Positions 9,293 to 18,927 are shown, counted from the first letter of the stretch. The stretch: 64,000 nt of DNA from an uncultured bacterium (GCA_949292175.1 CASEYJ010000017.1:186001-250000); one strand, 5' to 3'. Notes: generated by a model from the letters alone, not told the origin. Numbers and translations: made by a program.

Positions 9293-10093
9293 TCAAGAGA
9301 TTAACTTGCTTAAATGCTTATAATACCCGGAATTCAATCTGTCATAAAAGGTCTTTGTTGAATAAGGCGCCAATGCACAGACCCATTCCTTATCCAGATA
9401 TAACCCCTCAACCAAGCGTGCAAACAACTCTGTCGGACGCTTATAGTATTTTTGTAACTTATTAATCTTTGCAGAAATTCGCTTTTGCTTCTTTTGACAA
9501 GAGTGAAGTCTTATATATGCAGCAAATGCCTTTGGCATATCCGGAAAATCCTCTTCTATCGTAGAAACCGAAAGAATTGAATATTTTCTTCTAAAAAATC
9601 CTGTCAAAAGTTTAACTCTGTCATATCTTAAAAGATACTTTGCATTAGATTTTTTTATATACTTTTCAAATTCCTTAAACTTCTTTGATCTTAAAAAATT
9701 TGGATAATCTTTTTTTATAATATTTTCATATTCTTTTATCTGATTTTTAACTCTATCCCTGTGCTCATAAAGCTTAACACACAGAGAATTTTCATCTACA
9801 AAATTAGTAACTTTTAATAATTCAGACTCAAAAAGTGGATTATTTTCTCCAAAAAGCTTTTCAAAACTCCCGCCATTTTTTGCAATATCAGGCTCAATAC
9901 CAAAATGCACATAATGAGCGAACTCATGCAACAATGTCGGAACAACCCTATGTTTTGGAACATTCTTCGAAATATCAATTCTGTTCTTAAGAAAAAACCC
10001 CAAATGCCCACGAGCCTTGGTTGTAGTATTCACCTCTAGCCCAAGACTCTTGAAATATTTGATTAAATTTTTTTCTTCTAAAACTTCATTCAT
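9293..10093 (-). CDS. Putative zinc metallopeptidase-like protein (HEFAH)
   Basis: A 266-residue protein with LLHEFAHYVHFG near residues 54-65, a classic HExxH zinc motif. A later RPTELFARLVEG (about residue 228) could supply the third, glutamate ligand in a gluzincin-like arrangement. The rest is Lys-rich, with a possible coiled coil around residues 110-160 and no signal peptide, so it is probably cytoplasmic. I do not recognise a named family. Substrate and activity are unknown. Confidence 0.75.
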   Translation of the reverse strand: MNEVLEEKNLIKYFKSLGLEVNTTTKARGHLGFFLKNRIDISKNVPKHRVVPTLLHEFAHYVHFGIEPDIAKNGGSFEKLFGENNPLFESELLKVTNFVDENSLCVKLYEHRDRVKNQIKEYENIIKKDYPNFLRSKKFKEFEKYIKKSNAKYLLRYDRVKLLTGFFRRKYSILSVSTIEEDFPDMPKAFAAYIRLHSCQKKQKRISAKINKLQKYYKRPTELFARLVEGLYLDKEWVCALAPYSTKTFYDRLNSGYYKHLSKLIS

Positions 10094-10133
10094 AAAAACA
10101 AATATAACACAGACCTAACAATAATAAGATACA

Positions 10134-10161
10134 AAAAAGCCTCTTATAAAAGAGGCTTTTA
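10134..10161 (-). terminator. Intrinsic terminator of ctpA
   Basis: The inverted repeat AAGCCTCTT...AAGAGGCTT is followed on the minus strand by a U-run. It lies about 10 bases beyond the ctpA stop. Confidence 0.85.
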
Positions 10162-10170
10162 ATTTTAATT

Positions 10171-11391
10171 TTAGAAAGAAGCAACTGTTTTACCGGCAGA
10201 TAATTGCTCTAATATTTCGATTGCCTTTTTCAGCTGAACATCATTTTTGTTCTTTATATCTTCCTCTGTAAGTTTTACAACCACATCAGGAGTGATTCCT
10301 TTTTTGTTAATATCAGTTCCGTTTGGAGTCAAATATTTTTGGATTGTAATGTTTACCCCTGCTTCATAAGGAAGCTTATTAATTTCTTGAACAAGTCCTT
10401 TTCCAAAAGACTGTTCTCCAACAATAACAGCGCGTCCGTTATCTTTCATTGCTCCTGAAAAGATTTCACTTGCAGAAGCTGAACCTTTATTGATTAATAC
10501 AACAACAGGTTTTCTTGTAACGACACCCTTTGTAGCATTTTGAGTTTCTCTATAACCATCACGGTCGACAGTAGATACGATTACACCCTCATTCAAAAAC
10601 ATATCAGAAATGTATATCGCATTACTCAACAACCCGCCTGGATTTGAACGTAAATCAATAATAAAACCTTTCTTGTTATAACCTTGTTCCAAGATAGAAC
10701 GGAATTCTGTTCCGGCATTTCGACTTATAAAAGAACTTAATCTAATATAAGAAATATCTGACGGCATTTTTACATTTTCAGGTATTTTTTGAGAAATAGA
10801 TTTTATCTCGATGTTAGCACGAGTAATATTATACAACTTAGGAGCCTGATCTTTACGTTTTATAAGAAGACTAACCTGAGTACCTTCCTTACCTCTAATC
10901 TGATCTGCAGCTTTATCAACTGTGATACCCTTTGTGCTCTTTCCGTCTATCTCAAGAATTTCATCATCAGCTTTCAACCCTGCTTTTTCTGCAGGAGTAT
11001 CTTCAATCGGAGCAATAACAGTCAACTTACCGTCTTTTACTGCAATTTGAATTCCGATACCCTTCAATGAACCTTTGATAGAACTTGTCTCTTCTGCAAA
11101 TTCTTTTGGATCCAAGAATTTTGTATAAGGATCATTCAAACTCGCAATCATAGTATTAATTGCGACATATGCGTCTTCGTTTGTTTGAATTTTATCATCG
11201 TACTTATGACGCCATTTCTGCCAATCCTGAGAATTATTTGTTTGATCAACAAATTTAACGTTTACCAACCTCCAAACCTGATCATACAAATCAACAGGAG
11301 AATACGCCATTACATTATTGTGAATAACACAACCGAACAATAACACGAATGTTCCTACAAATATTAAGCTTTTCTTCATAAGTTTTCTCAT
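10171..11391 (-). CDS. C-terminal processing peptidase, S41 family (CtpA-like)
   Basis: This periplasmic protease cleaves C-terminal tails of envelope proteins. An N-terminal signal or anchor (LIFVGTFVLLFGCVIH) is followed by a helical region, a PDZ domain (about residues 105-190) and the tail-specific protease core. The catalytic pair is Ser306 in GSASASEIF and Lys331 in SFGKGLVQ, separated by the usual 25 residues. The length and domain order match cyanobacterial/plant CtpA. GGAGG sits 11 bases before the first ATG; a second ATG lies four codons on. It is transcribed alone, with a terminator at its end. Confidence 0.94.
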   Translation of the reverse strand: MRKLMKKSLIFVGTFVLLFGCVIHNNVMAYSPVDLYDQVWRLVNVKFVDQTNNSQDWQKWRHKYDDKIQTNEDAYVAINTMIASLNDPYTKFLDPKEFAEETSSIKGSLKGIGIQIAVKDGKLTVIAPIEDTPAEKAGLKADDEILEIDGKSTKGITVDKAADQIRGKEGTQVSLLIKRKDQAPKLYNITRANIEIKSISQKIPENVKMPSDISYIRLSSFISRNAGTEFRSILEQGYNKKGFIIDLRSNPGGLLSNAIYISDMFLNEGVIVSTVDRDGYRETQNATKGVVTRKPVVVLINKGSASASEIFSGAMKDNGRAVIVGEQSFGKGLVQEINKLPYEAGVNITIQKYLTPNGTDINKKGITPDVVVKLTEEDIKNKNDVQLKKAIEILEQLSAGKTVASF

Positions 11392-11694
11392 TCTCTAGTT
11401 TTCCTCCAGATTACCCTTAATCACAAATTTTCGCTCAAGCTTATTTTATTAGATGTTTTTTTCTCAAAAAAGTTTCCGCAAAAATTTATGTAACCAAAAG
11501 TAATTTTACAATTATATTACCACAAGAGATTTTTTTTGCATATACCAAGGAATTAGCTTAAAGAACTATGTTGAAAGAACCTCTCAATAAGACTTTCAAT
11601 AGAACTTTATAAAAATTAACCAATCCAACCCCACATGTCGAATATAAAAAATAAAAAATGTGAATATAATTCCACATACAATTTAGGAGGAAAA
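11392..11694. other. Intergenic region between ctpA and the Cys-rich gene
   Basis: The AT-rich divergent region holds the ctpA leader at its left end and, at 11585-11608, two adjacent near-identical 12-mers (TCAATAAGACTT then TCAATAGAACTT). TATAAA at 11609-11614 directly follows and may be the -10 for the Cys-rich gene. No RNA gene or terminator is visible. Confidence 0.5.
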
Positions 11695-11997
11695 ATGTCA
11701 AAACCAATTTCTAAATCAATCTTAAAAGTCGCAGAAAAGAGCGGCTCAAACAAAATTACATTATTTACAAACCATTTAAAAATTGATGGAAATCTTTACT
11801 CAAAAGACGGCAGATGTGAGGAATGCCACGAAGATATCCTAACTCTGACAAATGTTCTTGTGTGCAGACTAAATGATTACTGTACTTGCGATGATGACAA
11901 ATGCGAATGCCACGACTACGTATGTTTCAGGTATGATTGGCTTAATATAAGCGTTGACAGTATTGTAGCGTACAGTATATTAAACAATTTAGAATAA
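11695..11997 (+). CDS. Small cysteine-rich protein, unknown
   Basis: The 100-residue product starts at the ATG at 11695, which has TAGGAGG six bases upstream; an in-frame ATG at 11635 has none. Eight Cys lie at residues 41, 44, 57, 63, 65, 70, 72 and 77, with a CxxC at 41-44, a CxC at 63-65 and another at 70-72, plus acidic spacers, which suggests a zinc or iron-sulfur binding knot. There is no signal peptide. It is followed by a strong terminator, so it is monocistronic. No family was recognised. Confidence 0.8.
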   Translation: MSKPISKSILKVAEKSGSNKITLFTNHLKIDGNLYSKDGRCEECHEDILTLTNVLVCRLNDYCTCDDDKCECHDYVCFRYDWLNISVDSIVAYSILNNLE

Positions 11998-12000
11998 ATA

Positions 12001-12035
12001 AAAAAACTCAGGTTAGTCACTGACCTGAGTTTTTC
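12001..12035 (+). terminator. Intrinsic terminator after the Cys-rich gene
   Basis: The stem ACTCAGGT/ACCTGAGT with an inner AGT/ACT helix is followed by TTTTTC. It starts just after the stop at 11997. Confidence 0.88.
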
Positions 12036-12178
12036 TTATCTCGATATACAAATATAAATTTAAAAGGGCTATTCAGAATTAAAATTATAATAATCTCAAT
12101 AACTAACCTCAAAAAATTTTAATTGGCGGGTGCAAAACGGAAAGAAAAGAGGATAATTTATAAGAAAAGGGAGAAGAT

Positions 12179-12856
12179 ATGATTATTAGAATTTTAATGA
12201 TAATAGCCTTTCTGTTTGGTATTAACACCCCGCTGAATAAAGCATTTGCAAGTCAGCTAATACCTGATGAAGAAGTTAACATAACCGTATATGAAAGAAT
12301 TAATCCGGCAATTGTTGCTATTGATGCTGAACTTGATGACGGAGTATCCGCAGGCACCGGCTGTATTGTAAGCACGGACGGGTTAATCCTAACAGGCTCT
12401 CACGTCATTGAAGGTTGCAAATCAGTTGAAGTCACAATGTTTAACGGACAAATTTACAAAGCAGATGTAATCTCAAAAATGGGTAAGAACAAAGATTTAG
12501 CCTTGCTTAAAATAACACCAAAGCGTCCGCTTCAAACTATCAAATTTGGGGATTCCGAAAAACTTAAAGTTGGTCAAAAAGTACTTGCAATAGGAAATCC
12601 ATTCGGATTTGCAGGAACTCTCACACAAGGAATAATTTCAAGAATTGATTACACAAAAGGAAGAATCCAAACTGATGCGGCTATAAACCCGGGATGTTCT
12701 GGCGGTCCGCTTCTGAATTCTTCCGGAGAAGTTATCGGCATAAACCAATCAATATATAACCCTGACAATAACATATCAAACATCGGTATAGGTTTTGCAA
12801 TTCCGATAAACGATGCAAAACAATTTATCCAACTCGCTAAAGTCAGTAAAAAATAA
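12179..12856 (+). CDS. Secreted trypsin-like serine protease (HtrA/DegP core, no PDZ)
   Basis: The 225-residue S1C-type protease has a signal peptide (residues 1-25, ending KAFAS). The catalytic triad is His75 (GSHVIEG), Asp106 (KDLALLK) and Ser174 (PGCSGGPL). The first motif has Gly-Ser before the His instead of the usual Asn-Ala, and a Cys sits just before the catalytic Ser, where Asn is usual. There is no PDZ domain, so substrate gating differs from DegP. GGGAGAAG precedes the ATG. It lies upstream of a sensor kinase that has its own promoter. Confidence 0.9.
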   Translation: MIIRILMIIAFLFGINTPLNKAFASQLIPDEEVNITVYERINPAIVAIDAELDDGVSAGTGCIVSTDGLILTGSHVIEGCKSVEVTMFNGQIYKADVISKMGKNKDLALLKITPKRPLQTIKFGDSEKLKVGQKVLAIGNPFGFAGTLTQGIISRIDYTKGRIQTDAAINPGCSGGPLLNSSGEVIGINQSIYNPDNNISNIGIGFAIPINDAKQFIQLAKVSKK

Positions 12857-12922
12857 TAATTTCACATAACTTAAAAGCTACGACCTGTACGAATATAAGC
12901 ACAAAAACTAAATCTCAATACC

Positions 12923-12958
12923 TTGACGTAAAAGTTTATAAGTGCGATAATACGGATA
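12923..12958 (+). promoter_or_regulatory. Promoter of the sensor kinase, predicted leaderless
   Basis: TTGACG (12923-12928), 17 bases, GATAAT (12946-12951), six bases, then the ATG at 12958. Transcription is expected to begin at the start codon itself. Confidence 0.75.
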
Positions 12959-14748
12959 TGAGTGAGAAGGTTAGCTTGACGGCACAGAACCGTCTGATTA
13001 TTTCAGGATTATTACTTAGTACAGCTTTAATAATTGCGATTGCAATATTCGCTATTTTTAATATTCAAAAACAACTGAATGAAGGTTATCAGAATTTCGG
13101 TCAAATTATATCTAAAACCCTTGCGATAGAAAGCGTCGAACTGATAAAAGACTTACCGCAAGCGAAGATTAAGAATTCGCTTATGGAACGTTCACATACC
13201 CTTCTGGTTGGTCATAGCGATATTGTTTTGATTGAATTTAGAGATAACAACGGGAACCTTATCTACTCTACCAAAGAAAATAGCGACTCAAAAAACAAAA
13301 AGCCTAGTATAACAGTAAGTTCTCCACTTACAATCGCTGGCGATAATAACACTTACGGCTCAGTAACTGTCGGCCTGTCAGGTAGAATTATATCTCAGAT
13401 TACATCTACAACAAGAGCTTCATTACTGTTCGTATTTGCCGTAGCTTGGCTTGTTTTCGCATTTGTTATTCTAATTAATACATACCTAATTACAAGAGAA
13501 TTAAGGATTCTGCAAGACGGTGTTAAAAAAATCTCCACAGGAGAATTCGGATACAAAATTGAGGGAAAAGATGTAAGTTCTGAAGTTGAAGACTTATTCC
13601 GAGCATTCAACGATATGTCTAACAGATTACACCTATACGAAGAACAAAATATTGACAGAATTATGCTCGAAAGAAACAAATTTGAATCTGTTCTTATGAG
13701 TATTGCAAATGGCGTAGTTGTTTGTGACGAAGATGATAACGTAGTACTTATAAACAATCACGCACAAACTCTTCTGGAAGTCACAGAAGAACAATTACTC
13801 AATACTAAAATTCAAAATTATATCGACACATCTGAGAACTTCTGCTTTAAAGATAAAATTGAACAATTCAAAGATACTCCGCTCGAAATAATTGAAAAGA
13901 AGCCGATCGAATTTAATATCAACGTAGATAACAAGGTTATCAAATCAATTATCTCACCTATGTTCACAAGAAACAAAGATTATGTCGGCTACATCATTGT
14001 CCTTATTGATATGACAAAAGAAGCTGAAATGGATAAGATGAGAGCAAACTTTATCTCAAATGTTTCTCACGAACTAAGAACCCCTGTGACAGTTTTAAGA
14101 AGCTACATAGACACCTTATATAACTACGGAAATGAATTTGATTACGATACACAAAAAGAATTTATCGGAACCATAAATCAAGAAATTATAAGATTGCAAG
14201 GTATGGTAAATGACATTCTTGATTTTTCCAGAATGGAATCTAACGCACCTATGGAAAAAGCTCTCAATAGTATTGTTGAGGTTGTAGAAACTTGTATAAA
14301 ACAAGTTGAAGTACTTGCAAAAGAACATCAGTTAACAATTTCGGTTCATAAGGATGATAACATTCCTGACTTCTTATTCAACTACAACGGCATCGAAAGA
14401 GCATTAACAAACTTTATGTCCAACGCAATAAAATACTCTCCGGACAATACCACAATTGACGTTAACATAAAGAACCATACAGAAAGCAATGAAGTCGAAG
14501 TTACAGTCACAGACCAAGGTTGCGGAATTGCTCCGGAACACCAGAAAAAAGTCTTTGACAGATTTTACCGTGTCGAAAATAACACTCACACTGTAAAAGG
14601 TACAGGTCTTGGACTTCACTTGGTAAAAACAACAATTGAAAAATACCATAACGGAAAAGTTTTTGTAAAATCTGAAGTTGGGAAAGGTTCAACTTTCGGA
14701 TTTATCCTACCGGTTTCAGTAGAAGTTGAAAGTGAAAAAGTAATGTAA
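12958..14748 (+). CDS. Membrane sensor histidine kinase (HAMP-PAS-HisKA-HATPase, PhoR-like)
   Basis: The 596 residues comprise a membrane helix near residues 14-34, an extracytoplasmic region, a second helix near 150-174, HAMP, a PAS domain (about 235-355), and the kinase core. The phospho-acceptor His371 is in SHELRTP, the N box reads FMSNAIKYSP, the G1 box DQGCGI and the G2 box GTGLGLHL. No response regulator is adjacent, so its partner is elsewhere. The PAS and two-helix layout resemble PhoR/WalK kinases; the signal is unknown. Confidence 0.94.
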   Translation: MSEKVSLTAQNRLIISGLLLSTALIIAIAIFAIFNIQKQLNEGYQNFGQIISKTLAIESVELIKDLPQAKIKNSLMERSHTLLVGHSDIVLIEFRDNNGNLIYSTKENSDSKNKKPSITVSSPLTIAGDNNTYGSVTVGLSGRIISQITSTTRASLLFVFAVAWLVFAFVILINTYLITRELRILQDGVKKISTGEFGYKIEGKDVSSEVEDLFRAFNDMSNRLHLYEEQNIDRIMLERNKFESVLMSIANGVVVCDEDDNVVLINNHAQTLLEVTEEQLLNTKIQNYIDTSENFCFKDKIEQFKDTPLEIIEKKPIEFNINVDNKVIKSIISPMFTRNKDYVGYIIVLIDMTKEAEMDKMRANFISNVSHELRTPVTVLRSYIDTLYNYGNEFDYDTQKEFIGTINQEIIRLQGMVNDILDFSRMESNAPMEKALNSIVEVVETCIKQVEVLAKEHQLTISVHKDDNIPDFLFNYNGIERALTNFMSNAIKYSPDNTTIDVNIKNHTESNEVEVTVTDQGCGIAPEHQKKVFDRFYRVENNTHTVKGTGLGLHLVKTTIEKYHNGKVFVKSEVGKGSTFGFILPVSVEVESEKVM

Positions 14749-14786
14749 AAAACATCAATACCAAAACTTAGGTAAAGATGTTTTTA
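14746..14786 (+). terminator. Terminator after the sensor kinase
   Basis: AAAAACATC and GATGTTTTT flank an inner TACC/GGTA helix directly after the stop at 14748. The A and T ends make it usable on either strand between convergent genes. Confidence 0.75.
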
Positions 14787-14814
14787 GAAAAATTTAAAAG
14801 ACTTTCAGATTGAA

Positions 14815-16407
14815 TTAGCTGAACAAAGCATTAATCTTATCAACAATCTCTTGAGGATCTATTTCGTTTGTAACTTTGTTAATATTTTGAGCACTCTGAT
14901 ACAATTTTGCAGCTTCAATCTTATCACCCGTAATCGTAATAGCACGAGCTAAATTAAATTGAGCTAGAGCATAATTAGGATTACACTCGATAGATTTCTT
15001 AAATAGCTCTATTGCTTTTTGAACTCGACCTAAATCGTCAAGATAAATTACACCGAGGTTGTTGTAAGCAATATCATAATTTTCATCATATTCAATTGCC
15101 AGCTCATACTCTTTTATAGCCTCATCCAAATCGCCATTTCCCCAGAATAAGAAGCCTAAATTACAATGAATTTTAGCATTTTTTGGTTGGAGATCAAGCG
15201 CATTTCTATACACAGCTAAAGCGTTATTAAAATCTTCCTTATCATAAAAAGCACTACCCAAGTTAATATAAATATCAATATCTTCAGGTGTCTGCAAATA
15301 AGCACTCTGATAAGAAGTAATTGCAGCATCAAGATCGTGCTTAGACTCTTGGTAAATAAACCCTAATGTCTGATTTATGACACTTGTCCATTCCTTTTTA
15401 GGATTAAGAGTAACTGCAGCCTGAAAATGGGAAATTGCGCCATCTATATCCTGCTTAATAAACAGAATACTTGCAAGATTTGAATGTACATCAGCAATAT
15501 TAGGCATGATTTTTACAAGCTTTTGATAAACTTCAACAGCATTATCATAATCCCCCAACTCCTCATATGCAGCTGCGAGGTGCCTATAAGCTTGAACATT
15601 CAAACAATCAAGCCAAATCGCCATCTTATACTCAGTAATCGCGTCCTCAAATCTACCTAAAGAACAATAAATATCACCCAAAAGCCCATATAAAGGTACA
15701 AAACCCGGAGCTTTATCAATAGCCTCAATATAGACCTTAATTGCTTCATCTACCCCTTTAGAATTTACAAGCCAAAGCCCCTTTAACCAAGTAGGCACAA
15801 ACTTCAAATAAGAAATTGCCTGCCATACATTTTTCAAAGCTCTGGTATCAAAAGGTAAAGTTAAAAGTGACAAAATATATTCATACTTAGATTTAACCCA
15901 CATTTTAGGGGACTTAATCGAAGAAACACTATATAGATTTGATAACAGAAAGTGTGCACAAGAACTTGAAAGCGGACTATATTTAATAGCCTTTTTAGCA
16001 TTTAATGTAGCTTCCAAAAAACGCACCTTCTTAGTATAAGTCTCTGCTAACATATAATAAGCCTTAGCATACTTAGGATCCTTAGCAATAGCTGTATCAA
16101 AGTAATTTATAGCCTTGTCTAAATCTCCTTTGTAATAATGTGCAGTCCCTATTTTGAAATAGATTTCCGCAGAATCAATATATGTTTCCAAAGCTCTTTG
16201 ATATTCGGTGATTGCCTCATCAATATACTGGCATGAGTTGTAAATATCCAAGTGCCAAGCCAAATACAAATCTCCCAGTCTCAAATGCAAATCTACATTA
16301 GTCGGGTCTTCTTGTAAGCCTATTTGGCACAATTCAATTGCGCATTTAACGTTACCGGTCTTATACTCTTTGTTTATCTTCTTCTCTAATTGTTTCGTGT
16401 TATTCAT
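14815..16407 (-). CDS. Tetratricopeptide-repeat protein
   Basis: The 530 residues are almost entirely TPR units (for example the pattern A-x-x-x-L-G-x-x-Y...P at about 34-residue spacing), with no signal peptide or catalytic domain. The middle (about residues 150-210) departs from the repeat. Its C-terminal region matches in layout the TPR protein at 21686-23353 (NLARA/NAGRA..., then EIDPQEI/ELDEDDI, then LF), so the two are probably paralogues. It is likely a protein-interaction scaffold; partner unknown. Confidence 0.9.
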   Translation of the reverse strand: MNNTKQLEKKINKEYKTGNVKCAIELCQIGLQEDPTNVDLHLRLGDLYLAWHLDIYNSCQYIDEAITEYQRALETYIDSAEIYFKIGTAHYYKGDLDKAINYFDTAIAKDPKYAKAYYMLAETYTKKVRFLEATLNAKKAIKYSPLSSSCAHFLLSNLYSVSSIKSPKMWVKSKYEYILSLLTLPFDTRALKNVWQAISYLKFVPTWLKGLWLVNSKGVDEAIKVYIEAIDKAPGFVPLYGLLGDIYCSLGRFEDAITEYKMAIWLDCLNVQAYRHLAAAYEELGDYDNAVEVYQKLVKIMPNIADVHSNLASILFIKQDIDGAISHFQAAVTLNPKKEWTSVINQTLGFIYQESKHDLDAAITSYQSAYLQTPEDIDIYINLGSAFYDKEDFNNALAVYRNALDLQPKNAKIHCNLGFLFWGNGDLDEAIKEYELAIEYDENYDIAYNNLGVIYLDDLGRVQKAIELFKKSIECNPNYALAQFNLARAITITGDKIEAAKLYQSAQNINKVTNEIDPQEIVDKINALFS

Positions 16408-16424
16408 AATTCAAAACTTATTTC

Positions 16425-16453
16425 TTGACATAAAATGCAAATATGTTCATACT
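16425..16453 (+). promoter_or_regulatory. Promoter of the homocitrate/Re-citrate synthase-like gene
   Basis: TTGACA (16425-16430), 17 bases and CATACT (16448-16453) give a consensus -35 and a fair -10. The leader would be about 55 bases, with AAAAGGAG before the ATG. Confidence 0.7.
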
Positions 16454-16515
16454 AATCATTGTAAATAACTTTATCTTAAAAAGCAAGTTGTTTAAATAGT
16501 GTAAAAGGAGTAAAA

Positions 16516-17826
16516 ATGAAAGACAAAAAGATTTATTTTGTGGATGTCACCAACAGAGACGGGGTTCAAACATCAAGACTTGGCCTGGCTAAGTTACAGA
16601 AAACGATTATCAACTTAATGCTTGATGATATGGGAATCACCCAGTCTGAGTTTGGCTTTCCTACAACAAAACACGAAATTAACTATCTAAACGGAAACCT
16701 TGAGCTGGTAAAACGCAACGTGATCTCAACAACAAAACTCTCAGGTTGGATGAGAGCAATGGCCGAGGACGTCGAGTTGTCTTTCAAAAATGTTCCTGAA
16801 CTAAAATACTGTAACCTATCCCAATCAACTTCAGAACAAATGATTAACGGGAAATATCAAGGGAAAAAGACCTTTGATGATATATTGGGAATGACTGCAG
16901 ATGCTGTAAAATGTGCAGTCTCTAAAGGTGCAGAAATAGTAGGTGTAAACGCAGAAGATGCATCAAGAAGCGACTTAGACTTTTTGATAAAATTTGCCAA
17001 AACAGCAAAAAAACATGGAGCAATGAGATTTAGATACTGCGACACACTTGGCTTTGAAGACCCTCAAACAACTTACGACAGAATATACAAAATTGCACGA
17101 GAAACAGGTATGCCGATAGAACTTCATTTCCATAACGACCTTGGTATGGCTGTCGGTTGTTCGGTAATGGGTGCAAAGGCTGCTGTTGACGCAGGAGTAG
17201 ACGCATACATCAACACAGCAATCAACGGGATGGGAGAAAGAGCAGGAAACGCTGACTTAGTATCTTGCTTGCTGGCTATATTAAAGTCTGCAGGATTCAG
17301 AAACGAATACCACATCGACCCTAATATAGACCTAAGTAAAGCTTGGCAGCTTGCAAAATATACAGCATACGCATTTGGAGTCCCTATTCCAATAAACCAA
17401 CCGGCAGTTGGTGACAACGCATTTGCTCATGAATCAGGTATCCACGCTGACGGAGCTTTAAAAGACAGAAGAAATTATGAACTGTATGATTTTGAAGAAC
17501 TTGGAAGAGGCGAACCTGAAATCATTGAAACAGGAAGAATGATTACAACCGGAGAATACGGTGGAATTAAGGGTTTTAGAAACGTATATGATAACCTTGA
17601 ACTGGAATTTAAAGACGAGCACGAAGCTCGCAACATTCTTGAACTAGCAAGATATGCAAACGTACACACGCAAAAACCTTTAACATCCAGTGAATTAAGG
17701 TTTATATATTACTATCCTGATATTGCTGCTCAAATCATGACTGTATCACCATACTATGAACCACAAGGAGCAATAAAAGAAAGAGTTGAGGCAAAATTAC
17801 TTACCAAACCTCACAGAATACTATAA
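16516..17826 (+). CDS. Homocitrate synthase / Re-citrate synthase-like enzyme (HMGL family)
   Basis: The enzyme belongs to the LeuA/NifV superfamily, joining acetyl-CoA to an oxo-acid in an HMGL-type TIM barrel. The start VDVTNRDGVQTSRLGLAKL gives the active-site Arg-Asp pair, and ELHFHNDLGMAVG gives the metal-binding His-x-His. HESGIHADG is the C-terminal active-site loop. 436 residues is longer than NifV. The NRDGVQTSRLGL opening is what I remember from the clostridial Re-citrate synthase group rather than from isopropylmalate synthases, so the product may be citrate. It is monocistronic, with a terminator behind. Confidence 0.85.
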   Translation: MKDKKIYFVDVTNRDGVQTSRLGLAKLQKTIINLMLDDMGITQSEFGFPTTKHEINYLNGNLELVKRNVISTTKLSGWMRAMAEDVELSFKNVPELKYCNLSQSTSEQMINGKYQGKKTFDDILGMTADAVKCAVSKGAEIVGVNAEDASRSDLDFLIKFAKTAKKHGAMRFRYCDTLGFEDPQTTYDRIYKIARETGMPIELHFHNDLGMAVGCSVMGAKAAVDAGVDAYINTAINGMGERAGNADLVSCLLAILKSAGFRNEYHIDPNIDLSKAWQLAKYTAYAFGVPIPINQPAVGDNAFAHESGIHADGALKDRRNYELYDFEELGRGEPEIIETGRMITTGEYGGIKGFRNVYDNLELEFKDEHEARNILELARYANVHTQKPLTSSELRFIYYYPDIAAQIMTVSPYYEPQGAIKERVEAKLLTKPHRIL

Positions 17827-17830
17827 TAAC

Positions 17831-17863
17831 AAAAAAGGCGGATTTAAAAATCCGCCTTTTTTA
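17831..17863. terminator. Bidirectional intrinsic terminator
   Basis: AAAAGGCGGATTT paired with AAATCCGCCTTTT, with A and T runs on both sides, lies between convergent genes. Confidence 0.92.
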
Positions 17864-17878
17864 TACAAACATAAAATC

Positions 17879-18883
17879 CTAATTAAGGTTTGATGATTTC
17901 TCAATATCTTTTATTGAAATATTAAACCTCAACAAGTAGTACATCCCAATAACTACAAGAATTAGAACCAAAATTCCTTGATGGACAGTGGAAATCGCAA
18001 GTGTCGTAGACTTCGGAATACCAAAAATTCCAAGTGCCAAAATATATGCATACTGGTAAGGCCCCAAGAATACCGAAGTTGATGGAATCATGGTTGAGAA
18101 AGAAATAAGACTAATAACAAATAGACTTGCAGCAAAGCCCAAGCCCAAATCAAAACTTTCCAAAATCAAAAAGGCTACATAAGCTTCTATCCCCCAAATA
18201 ACAAAGCTTGAAGCAATTGCTATTAAAGAATATTTTAAACTATCAAGGACTTCGAACCCTTCCATAAAAGATTTTGCATAACCACAAATTTTTTGCACAA
18301 CATCACTAGACTTTTCTGACAATTTACCGGGCAATTTTGCGGCAATTCCGGTAATCTTATCACAAATCCAATCAATTTTATTAAACTTGAAAATGATGTA
18401 AAAAATCAGCAAGCTTCCAATAAACAAAGCGCCAATTCCGTACGAAATATTTAAAATCCATTTTTGTTTACAGTACATAAGCACTGCAGCCAAAAGAATT
18501 AAAAATACGCTAACACCATCCAAAGTCCTCTCAAGAATAATAGAACCAAAAACCTTCATTTTCTTTTCATTTTTAACGGAGCCAAGATAATATGCACGAT
18601 ACAAATCACCTGCTCTAGCAGGCAAAAAGACATTCAGCATACTTCCAACCGTAAAAACTTGTGCTAAATGAAAGCTTGAATATTTTTTATCATTAAGCAA
18701 TAGTGCATGCCAACGCACACCTCTGATGTACATTGTAAACACATACAAAATAACAATCGACCAAATATTTTTAAAATCGAAGTTTTTAAATGTAACAAAC
18801 AACTCGTGCCAGTTTATCTTATAAAAAATAATGCCCAGCAAGAATATTGTAATAACTAAAGCGATAATCTTCTTCTTACTCAT
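17879..18883 (-). CDS. Flippase-like membrane protein (LPG synthase TM region, UPF0104)
   Basis: The 334 residues contain about eight hydrophobic helices. The family signature is FLPARAGDLYRAYYLG near residue 90 with IRGVRWHALLL before it, as in the lysylphosphatidylglycerol-synthase transmembrane/AglD-type family (PF03706). Such proteins move or modify lipid-linked substrates, but no specific substrate can be read. On the minus strand TTTATC-16-TAAAAT sits seven bases before the ATG, suggesting a very short leader. Confidence 0.85.
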   Translation of the reverse strand: MSKKKIIALVITIFLLGIIFYKINWHELFVTFKNFDFKNIWSIVILYVFTMYIRGVRWHALLLNDKKYSSFHLAQVFTVGSMLNVFLPARAGDLYRAYYLGSVKNEKKMKVFGSIILERTLDGVSVFLILLAAVLMYCKQKWILNISYGIGALFIGSLLIFYIIFKFNKIDWICDKITGIAAKLPGKLSEKSSDVVQKICGYAKSFMEGFEVLDSLKYSLIAIASSFVIWGIEAYVAFLILESFDLGLGFAASLFVISLISFSTMIPSTSVFLGPYQYAYILALGIFGIPKSTTLAISTVHQGILVLILVVIGMYYLLRFNISIKDIEKSSNLN

Positions 18884-18927
18884 GACATCAATTTTACCAC
18901 AAATAGATATTCGATAAAGCTTATAAG

